A stretch of 64,000 nucleotides of DNA from Echinococcus granulosus (GCF_000524195.1 NW_020170424.1:121134-185133), one strand, 5' to 3'; shown: positions 49,202-63,035, counted from the first letter of the stretch. Made by a program: numbers and translations. Notes: a model not told the origin generated them from the sequence alone.

Positions 49202-50110
49202 CTCTGGTCCAATGGTTCTAACTTTCTGCGATTCCTGTTGATCTATCAAACCACCCTGGTTACCTACCTGGCTCTACCCGTCTCCCTCATTGGCATAGCA
49301 TCCAGTGTGGTGAGCCTTATCCTCTTCTCAAGGGACCACTGAAACCCCACACAACTCGTCGCCTCCTTCAGACTATGTCGGTTGCCGATGCTGTCTTTCT
49401 TCTTGCCTCGCTGCTCTATCTGCAGATCATGAGGCTCTGCGGTGCCTGTTGTCGCCGAATTGCCTACCTCCTGCCAGTCAGTACTTTGGTTAACATCTTC
49501 GAGATGCTGCATAAATGGACTGTTGTATTGATCTGCATTGAGCTCTATATTATTACTTGTTATCCCCTACAATCTAGGCGGTGGTAGAGCTTGACTAGGA
49601 CCAACATTTCTATTTCTATCTGCGTAATCACCACAGTCATTACTCGTATTCCCTTCATGGCCTACATAACACTAGAATCCCGTGGTGTCACATTTGCAAG
49701 TATCGTTCATCTACTGAAAATGATCCATTCCACAATTGACGCAGTTTTCGTGACTCTTCTACCTCTTCTCATTACTATGATATGTAGCCTTCGAATTTCT
49801 CGGAGCATTCAAAACTCAGAGATGTTTCATCGAATGGCGGTAGTTGTTGCAGCGTCTTGTCCGTCGGGCACGAGGAAGTGCCTGAGACACCACTCCAACA
49901 GATTCAAGGTAGCAAGAGTTCTGCTAGTCGTGACAGTAGTATTTACCACCCTAATGCTACCTCTAGTCCCCGTGAACGTCTTCGCTTTTGAGTAGTGTCA
50001 TGTGTCATATACTCATTAGAGGTAGGTTGTTGACCCCCTAGCTGTTTTTGGATCCCCTCTACACTCATTGGCGAACTTTTCGATTTATGCTATTTGTTGG
50101 CAAAAATATA
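49202..50110 (+). pseudogene. rhodopsin-like GPCR pseudogene
   Basis: A seven-transmembrane receptor remnant. TM1 (LALPVSLIGIASSVVSLILF then SRD) is read in frame 2 and ends in TGA near 49334. TM2 (SVADAVFLLASLLYLQIM), TM3 (FEMLHKWTVVLICIELYIIT, then CYPLQSRR, with ELY in place of DRY), TM4 (ISICVITTVITRIPFMAY), TM5 (AVFVTLLPLLITMICSLRIS) and TM6 (ARVLLVVTVVFTTLMLPLVP) follow in frame 1. That frame carries an in-frame TAG at 49585-49587 between TM3 and TM4 and a stop at 49993. A DPLY/NPxxY-like scrap near 50050-50090 is in shifted frames. Introns could explain one break but not the mid-loop stop. The ligand class cannot be told; a flatworm peptide-receptor-like or orphan type is most plausible. 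Confidence 0.75.
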
Positions 50111-53100
50111 GACGGATTCTGTTCACAATGTGCCGTGGTTGTCATCGGAATCGACAGAGTAACAGACGCAGTCCAACATTCTGCACTAATGACAGGATCT
50201 TGTCAAGGTTAGGCATAAGCGAGTGACTTTTGACTTTCTCGGTGGGAAGAAATACGCTGTACGACTATACTTATTTATGTACATGTCTTGCTTTTTTTAT
50301 TTTTAATAGAGCCGTTTTAGAATCCAAATTTACAGGTGCTGTTTGAGCCTACATCAATAAGCTATGTGCCTCTAAGTGCCCTAAGTAAATGTCACAGAAA
50401 AATCCAAATTCAAAGGCTCTCCGAGACTTTTTTTAAAGTGTGTACGCTGGTCAGATGATGAATCATTTGAAGTGGATTAAGAGGGGACTTTTTTGTGTAG
50501 CATATAGATTACTGCCAACACAAGGTCAGCCCTACCGGAGAGAAAATCAAAGGTTGAGAGCCGAAAAAAAGGGAAATAGATGAATTTTTTCACAGGGCGC
50601 ACAGAGGACGGAGAAGATTAGCAGTATTTTTTAAAAGTGAAATAAATAAGGATTGTGTGATTTGTAGTGTCTGACCAAATATATGGGCTACAAATATGTC
50701 GTGGCGCCCAGAGTATTTCCTGAAGGGTCCGGACGTCATAGGAGCATGAAGGAAGATATATTACTGACATAGAGATGGGCTGAGAGGCTACTAGTCGAAC
50801 CCAAGACCATTTGACCGAGCGAAAGCACAGTCTGCGTAGACTTTAGTGTCTCATACAACCAAACGCCTAGGTAAAAAATCTGTCAAAGCATGACGGCATA
50901 CATGACGTGTGACCCCCACCACTTGAAGATCATTTTCTTTATTTTTTAGTTAACCATTAAATTTTTAAATAAATTTATGACGTTTAGGTAATAATCATGA
51001 CTATTTTGTGCATTTACTTAATTCTTTACTTGTGCTTGATGTGTTAATCTGCGCTATTTACTACTGTTATGTAGAGTGATTCGACACTCAGCAATCAACG
51101 GGGTATGACAATAATTTCGGCCAGTTTTATATTTTCCTTCCATTTAGAAAAAAAGCCGTAAGAAATCCTTCCTGCATTTTGTCTCTAGAAGCTAGAAAAA
51201 TACCAAGCCCTGGTCATCGCTTTTTATTTCCCCAAATATGTGCCGCATATCGTATGTGATCACATGACAGAGAAGAAAAAACAAGTAGGCAGGCTTTGAA
51301 GCTGATGTGCAAGCACTTGAGTAGGGTCTACTAGCTCATCTTCCACCACTGCTTTCCATCTGGACGCATAATACATCCACATGTACAGATCCTACTTTCA
51401 GTTACATCTAAAATAAATTATTTTTCCCCAAACAAGCTTTGTCCTAAAATAAATATACTTTTCTGTGCAATAAAGCTAGGCCAACTAGTAAAATAGCCTA
51501 AACAATTTGCTGAAAATGTAAAGTAAGGAACGTTCACATATAGTCATGGTAAATTTTGCACTATGAGAAAAAGAAACTTCCCTTAGGGTTAAAAACAAAA
51601 AGTTATAAGCAGAAAGTAGTTATTTTTTTACGCATTAAGAGATTTTGGCATGCAAACCTGTTCACTCGCAATGATGATGCCTAGTTTCGACAACCATTTA
51701 CAGTCACCTAGCAGATTAGTTGCGTGGATCAGGTCAGTTATGGATGAAAGAATTGAGGGGTCACCCCTCCACTTCTCCCTTTCACCTTACTTAGAGATAA
51801 TTTGAGAGTAGGTATTTGACACGGTCGGCAACTCGGCAGGACTTGTGGCACATTGTTAGGGTGGTCACAGAATGGTTCTTCAAGAAGACAAACTTGTGCC
51901 ATCGTTTGCCCTCTGTCTGCTTGTAAGTAGTTATATCAAGAATAATATGTGCCAAGTGGCATCACTGTGTGCCTTCTGGTATGTTAAAAAATTATATTTA
52001 CACCCTTGTTTAGAAGTTGAACTGGAGCAAATAAGCGCTGTCCTCTCGCCTTGCACGAATGGCCAGAAGCATTACCTTTGTGCATGCCTCACTTGTTTGA
52101 CCTGTCCATAGTTGTTTTTTTGTCAACTTCTTGGTTGAAAATGAGTTGTCATATCACCTTATATGGGCATGAAATGTGATGAGGAGCTTGTCCAGTTCTC
52201 AGGCTGGGACATCACAATCAGTCCTTGTCACCTACGGCGTGGGTTTGTTTTTATGTCTCATAAGACACGGACTGTCACAATTTATCAACACAGATATCCT
52301 AACTACGATCTCTACCATTTCTCCTTCATTTACATAAAAACGATAAAATGGAATTCGAGCTTGTGTGTTTAGAGAAACGCATTTAACATAATTTCGGAGT
52401 TAAAGATCCCTGTCGTGTAATCTGTTGCGTTAGGTTCACCGCGAAGAATAGTAGCAGAAGGAGACTCTTTAGTAATAGTCATGAAGAGTTACCCATTCCT
52501 ATCAGGTAAAATAACTGGAGAATACCACAACAGGAGGAGCTTCCAGGTGAATCGAACAAAGTTGGAAATGACGACGGAATGATTCATTGATAACTACATT
52601 ACCTTAAAAAGAAGCATTGCGGTGGAAGCCAAGAGGATGGGCTACACTTACTGGCTTCGAATCAGATGAGGGAAAGGCTCTGCACTTCTTGAAATTCAAA
52701 TAGCTGACTTGCAGCTGAAATGGGGTCTAGGATAGGAGTTGCCTAAACCTTCGCCCCCCTTCCTCATAATTTTCCTCGTACTTCCGCTCTTGAAGACCTC
52801 TTTCCTCTTTCTGCAAGACTTAAATGCATGACTGCATGCGAATGGGTCAGTTTGGAGTTGGTGGTAGTGGAAATTGATGGATGTGGACAGCTAGTGCTCA
52901 AGCTAGCACAAGCAGTGCTGTTTTCAGGAGTGAGGTCTCTATCTAAAATGGGTCTTACTGCTGCCTTGGGTGTTTCAGCTAGTTTTTGGGGGTGAAATTA
53001 CCTCCTTCTTGAGTTATTCAAGATAAAAAGAAGCTAAAATTCACTCGAACTTGGTCTATTTCCGCCATTACTATACGAAGAAAGTGAAAATTATTCCCCG

Positions 53101-53582
53101 AAACTCTCCCATGATGATGAATATTTGAAGAACCATTCTGCCAAGGATAGAGGATGGTGATAAATCCGCTTGCTAGGCAACTTCTTTACCGCCTAATAGG
53201 CACGCGAAAATTGAGAAAAAGAGCAGGTTTACCTTCATTAGGCTCCTGCGTATTCTAAGTACTGTCCAAGGGGATTTCCTCGAGCACTTTCATTTCAAGT
53301 TTAGGTATTTTTAATGATTAGGTGATTTTTTTATACAGGAATAGTGTGCCTAATCTTTTTTTAAATTCCTATGATATTCTTCTTTGACCAATTTAAGTGG
53401 ATGCAAAAGAGTGTTGTAGAGGCTGCGGTGGTCATCTCCTCTCCCCATTAAACACTCACACGGATGACTGGAAAAGAGAGGGTAACGGATTCGCGCATTT
53501 GTGTTAGACGTAGCCTTAGAAACTGAGAGAGTTGTGGGGACCTAGACTACGAATGACCCACATATGGATAGACGATTTGTGC
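50111..53582. other. no recognisable gene
   Basis: AT-rich sequence with short open frames on both strands (for example 51872-52111 and 52163-52372). None shows a family motif or a convincing set of splice sites. Confidence 0.45.
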
Positions 53583-53804
53583 TTAATCAGGAGTTAGGCA
53601 CTGGCTGCATGCATATTTGCATTCTCTCTGCCGACCATAGATATTGCCAACTCCCCGTACCATTACCGAAACTCCGCGCGTAGTGTCACCCCATTCACAA
53701 ATGACTTCAACTTCTCCCCACTCAGTTGGACATTGTAAGAAAAAACGACTATCCTCTGATTGGTAGCACAGACCACCCACTACTTTGTTCAGCTGGCATG
53801 TCAT
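53583..53804 (-). CDS. small Cys-rich open frame (candidate)
   Basis: 73 codons starting AAAATGA and ending TAA. Seven Cys residues are spread along the length: CQLNKVVGGLCYQ, FLQCPTEWGEVEVICEWG, then RECKYACSQCLTPD. The composition is more protein-like than the surrounding background. There is no signal peptide, and a stop lies just upstream in frame, so it would be either a tiny single-exon gene or an internal exon whose borders I cannot place. Function unknown. Confidence 0.3.
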   Translation of the reverse strand: MTCQLNKVVGGLCYQSEDSRFFLQCPTEWGEVEVICEWGDTTRGVSVMVRGVGNIYGRQRECKYACSQCLTPD

Positions 53805-54494
53805 TTTACCTTGAAGTAGCCAATCCGACTACTAGTGAGGGAGGCTCACGGGCGCTCAATGCTAGGTAATGGGAGCGGAGGATATAGAAATCCGCTCTGA
53901 TACAAAGCTGTTTGTGCAAAGCCTCGTGGTTCAACGAATATTTGGTGAAAGGCATCACCATTAGAATCGGGTGGAACAATTTATGACTAATTCTGTGCTC
54001 CTTTTTCAGCTGCTACATAACTTTGTAGGGAACATAACTTCAGTGGAATATTTAAGTACTGGAAGTACGATTCTTAATTATCACAGTTACATTTTCCATT
54101 TATCTACCTGTTATGTGGTCGTGTTAAAAAGTGATAGCTAGATAGGGAAGTGGTCATCGCGTGGAAGTCTACGAGGGCCACCTGGAGGGCTAGACTCCTT
54201 TCCACTTGCAAGTCATTCACTTGATCCCAAATAGTGAGATTTTTTAGAACCCATGTAAAAGAGGTGAAAGAAAAGCAAGTGGAGAGTTAATAAAGATTGC
54301 CATCTGTCATCTGATGTCAGTGGTGCTGATTGTAGCCCATTTGCTTGGCTTCCGTCATCACGTTTTGCTCCGAGATGATAAAGATAAAAACGAATTGATT
54401 TAACATCATCATTACCAGATACGCAAAGTAAATCTGGAAGCTGTTCTTATTGCATTAATCTCCAGTTATTTTATGCAGTCAGGGTACGTAATTC

Positions 54495-54698
54495 TTAACG
54501 TTTAACAACAACAGTACCTCCTTCTGCCTTTTCCCCTTTCTTATTCGTTATCTGAAATCCAATCGCTAAAATCAGTTTTCGAGGATAGGCACTGCTATTC
54601 CCTTCCTTTACGAATGCCACACAACAAGTGGTGTGACAAGTCTTTGTGTTGTGATGTCCGCGTTTTGTCCAACAGCCCAGCTCTAAACCACCAATCAT
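54495..54698 (-). CDS. second small Cys-containing open frame (candidate)
   Basis: 67 codons: MIGGLELGCWTKRGHHNTKT, then CHTTCCVAFVKEGNSS, ending in a Lys-rich tail. It shares only a GGL-x-C opening with the frame at 53583. No domain recognised; it could be chance. Confidence 0.2.
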   Translation of the reverse strand: MIGGLELGCWTKRGHHNTKTCHTTCCVAFVKEGNSSAYPRKLILAIGFQITNKKGEKAEGGTVVVKR

Positions 54699-55550
54699 TT
54701 TGATTCAACTTAAGTAGAAATGGTAGGTAATTCAAGTAAGAGTTCTGCATTAATAGACAGACGTAGTTTTATGGCTTATGGGGCACGATGATCATCTTAC
54801 CTACTTGATGAATACCTTGGAGAGACCCAAAAATATTGTTGCAGCCGACACCGAGAACTACACGAAATGTTGCTCCGTAGACGCTGGTAGCTTAAATTGA
54901 CCACTCATTGTCAACCTTGAAGATGTCCCAGCTGATCACTGTGGACAGGCTAAACCACTGTAACCAGCACTGATGCTATGCTTCAGCGGTGTAGTGTAAG
55001 GTGAAGGAACCCAGTGCATCCTCCTCATTTAAACTCTAATGCAGGAGCGTACTTATGTTTTTCTACCAGAAAAGCACTTGTCTAAAGGCCTGAAACATCG
55101 TTATTAGCAATTTTTATTCCTGGTTTTTAATGCTTATAAACTAAACCATTTTGTCCTCCCATCACCACTCTCTAGCATACATTCATTGAACTATGCCACG
55201 AGTCCTACCACGATGTCAACAGCGTCGAATGTCTACTGCCAGGGTAGAAAGGCTTACTTTCCAAAATATCCTTGTCTTTAAAATGAACTATTGTTTTCAA
55301 ATTTGAATCTGCCTTTGTTTTTGTCCTTAAGAAATACCTTATCCTCCATGGTGTAAAACTGACTATCATCAAATGCGGACATTCCTTATTTGACTTTTTA
55401 GCTATTTTTTACTCTATTTGCCTGTTTGGCTTAGCTTTATTGTTCAAGGATAAAATATTTTATGCAGTTGAAGGTGATTGGAAAAAAATAATTTATTTGG
55501 GACATCCCACCATGCCCAGTCTAAAAATGTGTGCATGCATCTGGCTTATG

Positions 55551-55650
55551 NNNNNNNNNNNNNNNNNNNNNNNNNNNNNNNNNNNNNNNNNNNNNNNNNN
55601 NNNNNNNNNNNNNNNNNNNNNNNNNNNNNNNNNNNNNNNNNNNNNNNNNN
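55551..55650. other. assembly gap (100 N)
   Basis: Exactly 100 N, a scaffold gap of unknown true size. Confidence 0.98.
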
Positions 55651-58600
55651 AACCCGCTTAGGCGTATAAGCATCAGCTTTGAAGTTTGACTACTTGTTTT
55701 TCCTCCCACCTCTCTTTCATTGTGCGAGATCTACGCGATTATATACCTGTCTGGATTCCAAAATTAGACCATCACGCCAACATACAGGAAATGTAAGGTG
55801 CAGCGCGGTGAGGGATGACAAAGATTTAGACCGTCACACCTTCCCGTCTAAAGTCAAAACGTCGTATCAAATAGGAGTTACGAGTAAAGTAACTCAATAA
55901 CGACCTAAGCAAATTTGTGTTGGCCCTTCGAGTCAACGGTAAACGCAAAATAAGGTATATCTATATAAAAGAAGTTTTGCTGTTTCCATGTGGAATGTTT
56001 GAGTGGTTATAAGAACAGCCACTTCTGTACCCTATGATTCCTTCCTAATCCTAAACTTCGTCTTCCACGATCATCGTGGTCACCCTTATGCTTTAACTGC
56101 AGCAAGACTTTTAATGACCTGCAATCAAAGTAAGGATGAAAAAGCATTTGGCACAATGGCTTCCCTTCATGTGTAGATCGTCACCCCTTTATTGCTAAAT
56201 CTAATTGAGATTTTAAAATTTTGAATCATTTGCTGTTAGAAGACCCACATTTGAAGATGATGGTATGTTCTCGCGAATGGGGACCAGTTGATCTTTGTAG
56301 TAGCGTACGCTCAAAGTATGACACATAGAAAGGAGATGCTCACTTTCAAAAGGAATTAGCTCCTAAAACTCGTTTCTGTTTCTTAAAAACCCGGTCTCAC
56401 TACATTAAAAGTGGTTTTGTCAAACTGGAAAAATAAGGTTGCTTTTTAAAAGTCTACGCCACTTTGATTATCCATTCTAGACCATTTTTACAGACTCAGT
56501 TATCCACAGCAAAGACCTCCGTTCCGTGACATTTGTCTCTGGCAACCAAGCGGTAAAATCGGAATCGTCAATGCAGTGCTCTGATCGGCTTCTAAGGGCG
56601 AGGCAGAACTTACCATTTCAGAAAGATGTACGCTATTACCGCGTTTGTAGATCAAGAAGAATATAATGACGGTTTTACAACCTCCTGCATGAAATTACGT
56701 AATATCGAAAGCATACATTAATACTTTCGCATTTAGGGCCTGTCTTATAGGAAGAAAGTTTTTTACTGCCCTTCAGATTCCTTCCCTCCCCGTATGATGC
56801 GCTTGTTACGAACTATGTACCAGTAACGTGTGGTGTGTGACAACTCATTAATTCAACGGTGTGCCAGTAGACAACTTCTACTTAGGAAGGAGGTGGAAGA
56901 ATTTAATGGGAGTGGAAGAGAGCCTTACGCATCACATTCCACATGGTTGGGCAATAAAGTGAAAAACGGGAACTGCGATAGCGGGAGCTTGGCTTCTAGA
57001 CACCCGACGCTACACACAGGTGAAATTTCCCTGTGTCTCATATGGAAGGAGCATAAATATGAATGTATATATTACTTCAACAAATTGAAATTCTAATTAT
57101 CTCTCTTTGAGATGCAATTCTCAGTTTAAAATTTAGTTGTGCTCTTTATCTCCCACTTTTGAGATGAAAGCTCCCACTTTCCAATTTGAAGATTCCATAA
57201 ACAAAATTAAGAGAGGTCACCAATTGTCGAATCATCTGTTCCTTGTTTACAGAGACTAAAGAGGGTGTTCAAGATGACATTTAACACCCGCAGGTGTCAA
57301 TGCTGTTTGTTTCAACCTTCGGCTTCACACTGCATTATGAAACGCGGGACCTTAAAGTTGATCAGTTTGTCCAGATTTGAAGGAAGCTTCTTTTATTTCT
57401 AACCACTAAAGTAGCTTGACAAAATTTATTTTTGCAAATTCATGGTGCTGGGTAGTGGACTAGGCTATCAAATGCAGAAGCCTTTAGTTAGATAGTCATG
57501 TACACCACCAAATACTCACAATGACACATGATTCCTTCACTTCGCCTTAGCGTCACTCATATGTGAAATTTGTTCTTTTTGATTGTGATGGCTTTTGTTC
57601 CATGACAGCTGATCAGGGAAAAAACCCATATGGCATTCATTTCTCTAATGCCACCTCTCACAGCTACCGTTAGTCAGTCAACCACAGTTAAATGCATCAC
57701 CAGACAATATTATTCCTGGCAGTGTTCACCCGATTACCGATCTTGCATCAATAAGAGACCTGCTGCCAGTGCGATTTTAGAAATGGTTGGTTATTGGTAA
57801 GATAGTACGTTGTCTTTGAAGAAACTGTGTGGACATTTTTTTTCTTCTCACTTCCAGTAATTAATGGAAGAGGGGTCTACTTTGGAATACGATTCGTTGT
57901 TTTGACGTAAAGTGGTTACATTGTGACCCAATGTAAGGTATATGGTCCATCCTTCCTTGTTAGACAAAACAGTACCAAAATTTGTCTCTCTTGTATTGCG
58001 AGTAAACGTTCGACAATGTATATTCTTTTGTTATCGGAACAAGTATTTTATTTCTCATATGCAAATTTAAATTTGCTTAAGAAATCACACGAATCCCGTC
58101 TTAAGTTGAAATGATTTTGCTCCTTTCCGATATGGATACCTGTTTACATACTAATGGGGCGGAGAACTACACAGGCAACAAATGGTAGTGACTGGCATCC
58201 CTTTAATTTCTCCCCATGCATATAAGACCAATGTTTACAATAACAATAAAAAAACATTCTATCACAATGCCACATTCACAACTGCTGCAACGCTCTAAGT
58301 GAAGTGGCATTTGGGCCAGTTCAGTTGAGCCCACTCGGCCTAGCAATACTGTATGTGGAAAGTACATATTCTGCTTTCATATTTTACCTTCAATCTTCGT
58401 CAATGAATTCTCAGTATACCACAAAGGCACATTAAGGGGAGTTAACTGACGTAAGTTTTAATAAATAAAATTGGAGTAATGATTGTATTGCATTCTTATT
58501 ATGAGCATGCGATATGTTCCTTCACTACAGGTCATTAACCCTCTTTTAAACAAAGCCCTTGTTACTGATCGCATTCTTTAAATTATGTTTAGAGTACTGT

Positions 58601-59581
58601 CAAGTTCTGAACTGGGAACTGTAGCAAGTGCCCAGATGCTTCAGAGTCTTCTTAAATAAGTGTGTGGATTTTGAGACTTTTGGCAGTAATAAGGTAGGCG
58701 AGTGAGTAGCTGCAGCCACTTCTCTGACAATAAGGGGGAAGTAAGTAACTGCAGAAACATTTCTGATCTAAATCTTTTTGTCGCGCACAATGAAGCCGCA
58801 AAGTGGATTCCACTTTGTACGGCTTTTTGTCTCCAGCAGGGAAGAATAAACACCCTAGTCGCAGACATCTATGTTTCTATCTTACCCCTACTTCCAAATG
58901 TCCCCTCTCCTTTACATGTAGTAGCATAATTGCCTTACGCTCGAGTCAAGGGTAGGTAACAATAACCCTAAAGTGCTGATTCTGAATGCAACGCGAATAG
59001 TTTTGAGTTCTGTCTTGTCAAATAATGGCGACACCCGTACTCACTGTCATATTTTCGTCATTTTATACGTAACTGGTGGAAGTGGCCATAACCCCACACA
59101 TAGCGTTTCTGCATTCGCGTATGTCGGTTAACGCATTTTGCATTCCGGACTGTCAATCGACTGACTAACTTACTGAATGAGTGACTAGTTTTGTCGAGAG
59201 AGAGCTTTTAATTCCATCGTCATGTGGAAGAACACAACATTTTCTGTTCCCCAAACCATCCATTCTCTATCAATGCTACATTTCCAGATCAAGCAGCACC
59301 TCATCCTTAGCAGGCGGAGCTTGCATTGAGAGATAAATAAATATGAACGCTTCAAAATGTCTGGCTAGCTGACAAATCAACACCTTGTAAGGTCAGAGAA
59401 GAGAACCGCCATCTTGTGATCTCCTGCTGGATGTGTGGCTTGTAGGCATGAAAGACCTTATCCCGTAGAGACAAGACATGCATCATCCCCTTGCTGGCCA
59501 CAGTAAACTCCACAAATTCCATTCGATGACAGATCCCGATTCGTCACATCAGAGAATCAGAGGCCTACACTCACCACCTAG
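55651..59581. other. no recognisable gene
   Basis: Short open frames on both strands only (for example 56830-57096 and 58641-58929). No family motif, RNA gene or complete mobile element was recognised. Confidence 0.45.
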
Positions 59582-59666
59582 ATGGCCATTAACACTTCCT
59601 CCACTACCGATGCCACCGCGAATGTCGGTGATGTGGAGGGACAAGAGGGTGAAGAAAATGAGAACA
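59582..59666 (+). CDS. possible first coding exon
   Basis: ATG opens MAINTSSTTDATANVGDVEG and then an acidic QEGEENEN stretch, ending at a consensus donor GTAAGT (59667) in phase 1. It has the look of a disordered acidic N-terminus. A possible next exon begins after TTTTAAG at 60540 and keeps the frame (YEMSLAFKYIVECDLSEETL), but runs to a stop at 60635. No family recognised. Confidence 0.35.
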
Positions 59667-60408
59667 GTAAGTATGATAAGTAGACCTATTGCATACCTTG
59701 GACGCAAATGTAGTATATGAGTTGATTTTGCTCCCTATGGACAAACTAAGTGCTACCATAATAAAATAATCCCGATTTGATTGTAAATGAGGAGTTCGTT
59801 TGCATTAGTGTCCTTTGTTTTCATTTTGGAAGAGAATCCCCAACACTTCAGTTCATGTGGAATTTAAGTCCTCAATTTGGCTGTAGGTTATCTAGGTTTC
59901 CTTTTAAGTTTTACAACTTGTGCATCAAGTGCAAGCACAAAATTTTTGCTGTTGCTATAAACTGGGGAATAATTGTGTAACGGGATCATTTAGCCTGGAG
60001 TAGGGCGCGTGTGCATGTGAGTGGGAGTTGACTCCCTGTAGGGACCGGATGGATTCATTCCCAAGTATTTATTACCATTATGATAAGTCGTAGTCCTTAG
60101 TGGTTACTAGCACATATAAGGTCTATCTGCATATGCTACTCACCCATCAGTCGGTTAAAATACGACGAGTAGTTCTAGTTGTACATAAGAAATAAATCTT
60201 TCGGATAATGAGTGTGGGAACACAAACTGGGCATGTAGACACTCCCAGCATTTACGTATAGAACAATAAAATCATACTTGTGAGTACAAGTTTTGTCACG
60301 TCTTGTCAAAGCAGGATATGAAACAGCTCCCACTTTGACATTAATTGCTCCCTACATCAAATTCGCATTAGCGGACGAGCGATTGTGTACACTCATGCAT
60401 CATAAAGC

Positions 60409-60435
60409 ATGGCTAAGAGCAAGTCTACTAATACA
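60409..60435 (+). CDS. possible micro first exon
   Basis: ATG GCT ... encodes MAKSKSTNT and ends exactly at a GTAAGT donor, 27 nt, phase 0. Similar in form to the proposed first exon of the micro-exon gene, but no downstream series of micro-exons was found on this strand. Could be chance. Confidence 0.2.
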
Positions 60436-62451
60436 GTAAGTTTTATATAGAATTCAGGATTTCAAACCCTTAAATCACAAAATATGCTAGTTACAACTCG
60501 TGATTATGATCCAAAATTAGAATATTACTTCCTTTTAAGGCTATGAAATGTCGTTGGCATTTAAATACATCGTGGAATGTGATTTGTCTGAAGAAACACT
60601 CAAATACATTACATCGAAACTGACCCTCCATCGTTGAACTTGAGTGACGACGAAGCAGGTGAGGTGTCCTTACAAAGTAGTGATTGAAGTTAGGCAAATG
60701 GTCGCCATCAACAGATTACAACGGGCCAGAAATGCCATCACATTATCTTTATTTACTTTCTAGAACGCCGGTGCGCACTCGGACTTGTCTACTGACGTGA
60801 TGACTTGTGATGCGCCGTGGCAACTGTGTTCTGTAGTTCCCTAATTCAACAAAAACACCGTTTACTATTGTCTAGTATTACTCTCAACGAATATCCTGAA
60901 CTTTTATTTCGCACAGCTCTCCACTGCCAGAAAAATGTGTTTGCTTTCAGGGTGCTTTAGGGACTATAAGTTGAAAAAAGGACACTTTTTAAACGAGAAG
61001 TCAAAGCAAGTTTTGATACCCCTTTCGGTCGCTAAAGCTGCTCATGAGAGAGGCTTACACTGCCTCCTCGGGAAGGAGAAAGGTGCTACCTATGCCTCAT
61101 GCCTTGTGAAATGTAGACGGCAGTTGAAAGCACAGAGCAGAGGGAATTGCAGATGTCTAAGGCTGTAATCCTATTCTTGACTGCTGGAGGTAAAAGGCAG
61201 CATAAGAGTGGGATCTGCAGCTAGTCTACGTTTTGTGTGGAGAGGATGAGGGATGGTGGTTGTGATTAGCCCAACAAATGAGATGCTCATCAAGAGCCTC
61301 TCTGCAATTACTCACCATATGTTTATTGTTAGGGAAGCAACTACTGCTGCTAATTGCTTGCATACCTTATACTGCTGAAAAGCTTAAAATTTTCCGCACT
61401 CTTTTAGAAGCACTAACGCATCTGGGAGTTAATGCTTTACTCTGTTCAGACACTAATCTGCTCGTAGCCTAAAATATGCAACAACTATTTGACCAACAAT
61501 ATTTTAAATAGACAGCTGCTTCGAAAAAGAAAGGAATTAAGGTTGATAGACAAAAAAATGCATTCGTTTTATGATCGTGATTTGAGACAACTCAGTTTAG
61601 GCGCCTTTCCTATGCATTACCAGCGTAGAAAATCTCACTTGAATCAGAACCACCTTGTTAGGGTTTGGCACTGTCACTCAGCTTGGCTTGAAGATATGTA
61701 TATAGAGGCCTTTGCATCGATATCACAAGATATCAAGTTCGAATTAATAACTGCTTAATTCAAATTTTAAATAAAAAGCCCGTTTGATACCATTTGCAAT
61801 TGAACGGAACCTCCGAGACGTTACTCTGTCATAAATTGAGATGTACGTTCTAAATAATGTGATAACATGTGTTATTAACATTTAAATTATCATTGTCGGC
61901 CACGGCCTACTCAGCCTCTAGCGTCTTCGAATATTACATTAGCAAATGTGCAATTTCTTCCAAAACCAAAAATAGTCTATATCCGTGTTAAAACTTTAAA
62001 TTCAAATATTCTATTGGCAACTTGTTGCTTAATATAACTGGCAACTTAAAACTGATATAGAAGCAGTGTCACACATATGTGACGTCAGTTAAAAACATTA
62101 TTTGCATCACCCTCTCTACCAAATGCCCAAGATTTACCAAATCTGTGCTGCTGAGGGAGGCGAGGAAAAGCACTATAAAATTTATAAAACCCTTTTTTAG
62201 TTTTTTCCAAATGTCTACTCTGCGACGACCGAAGTATTGTGTTTGACGGTGATGGTTACAATTCCAAAAGAGGTGATATCCAAATCACAATTATGCTCAA
62301 AATACCTCGAATCTTCACAACTCAAAAAATCAAAGTGGGCTAACAGATTATTCTTTTCTCAATTATTTAAAGCGGATCAAAGATGAATCTATGCAATGAG
62401 TATAACTGCTGGTAAATGAGATGGGATGATTTGGGACACGTGTGCTGCTCT

Positions 62452-62560
62452 ATAAATGAATAGGCGTTAATTGAGCTACTTATATGCAGAGACAAATTAA
62501 GTAGTGCTTCTATGCAGTATCATCAAGACCACATCCGTAATACACAAGAGACAATTTCAG
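62452..62560 (+). repeat. diverged direct repeat, copy A
   Basis: Shares with 63036-63144 the ordered blocks TATAA, GCTTATA/ACTTATA, AAATTAAGTAGT, ATCA/ACAAGAC, CACAAG and GA-AAATT. Copies are about 580 bp apart in the same orientation. They might be ends of a small LTR-type or TRIM-like element, or a local duplication. Confidence 0.5.
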
Positions 62561-63035
62561 CGCTTCTTTCTCCAAGCTGCCTTAATGTATAGAGTATACT
62601 CTACGACAGGATGGCATATTTTGGCCAAATGATGGTCATACACCTAGTAAGGTTTTCTGTGAACAATGCACGATCCAATATGGATTACCTACTTTTCAGC
62701 AGTTAGCACTGCTGTGATATTCCTGTATTTTCATATATGTTAGTTCTTTTGGAAAAGAAAAATCTGTCAGTACACTATAAGCACAAGGTAGGAATTTTAA
62801 GATATGATTTCCGTACTTATATGGACCCCCTTTGCTAGAAATGGTACCGATTGATGTTATCGCTTGGGCAAAGGGTTCCTTGCTGTGTTAGCTTTACGTC
62901 GTTGTGATTACCTGCGGTGACTTGCAACATGCTACGGCACGTCAGTGTCCTGGTTTGTAGTCGTGATAGCCTCAGAAATAGGTAAGCGTTGTTAACTAGA
63001 ATGAAGCGATGCAGTGGTGCAAGCGTTTGAGGTTC

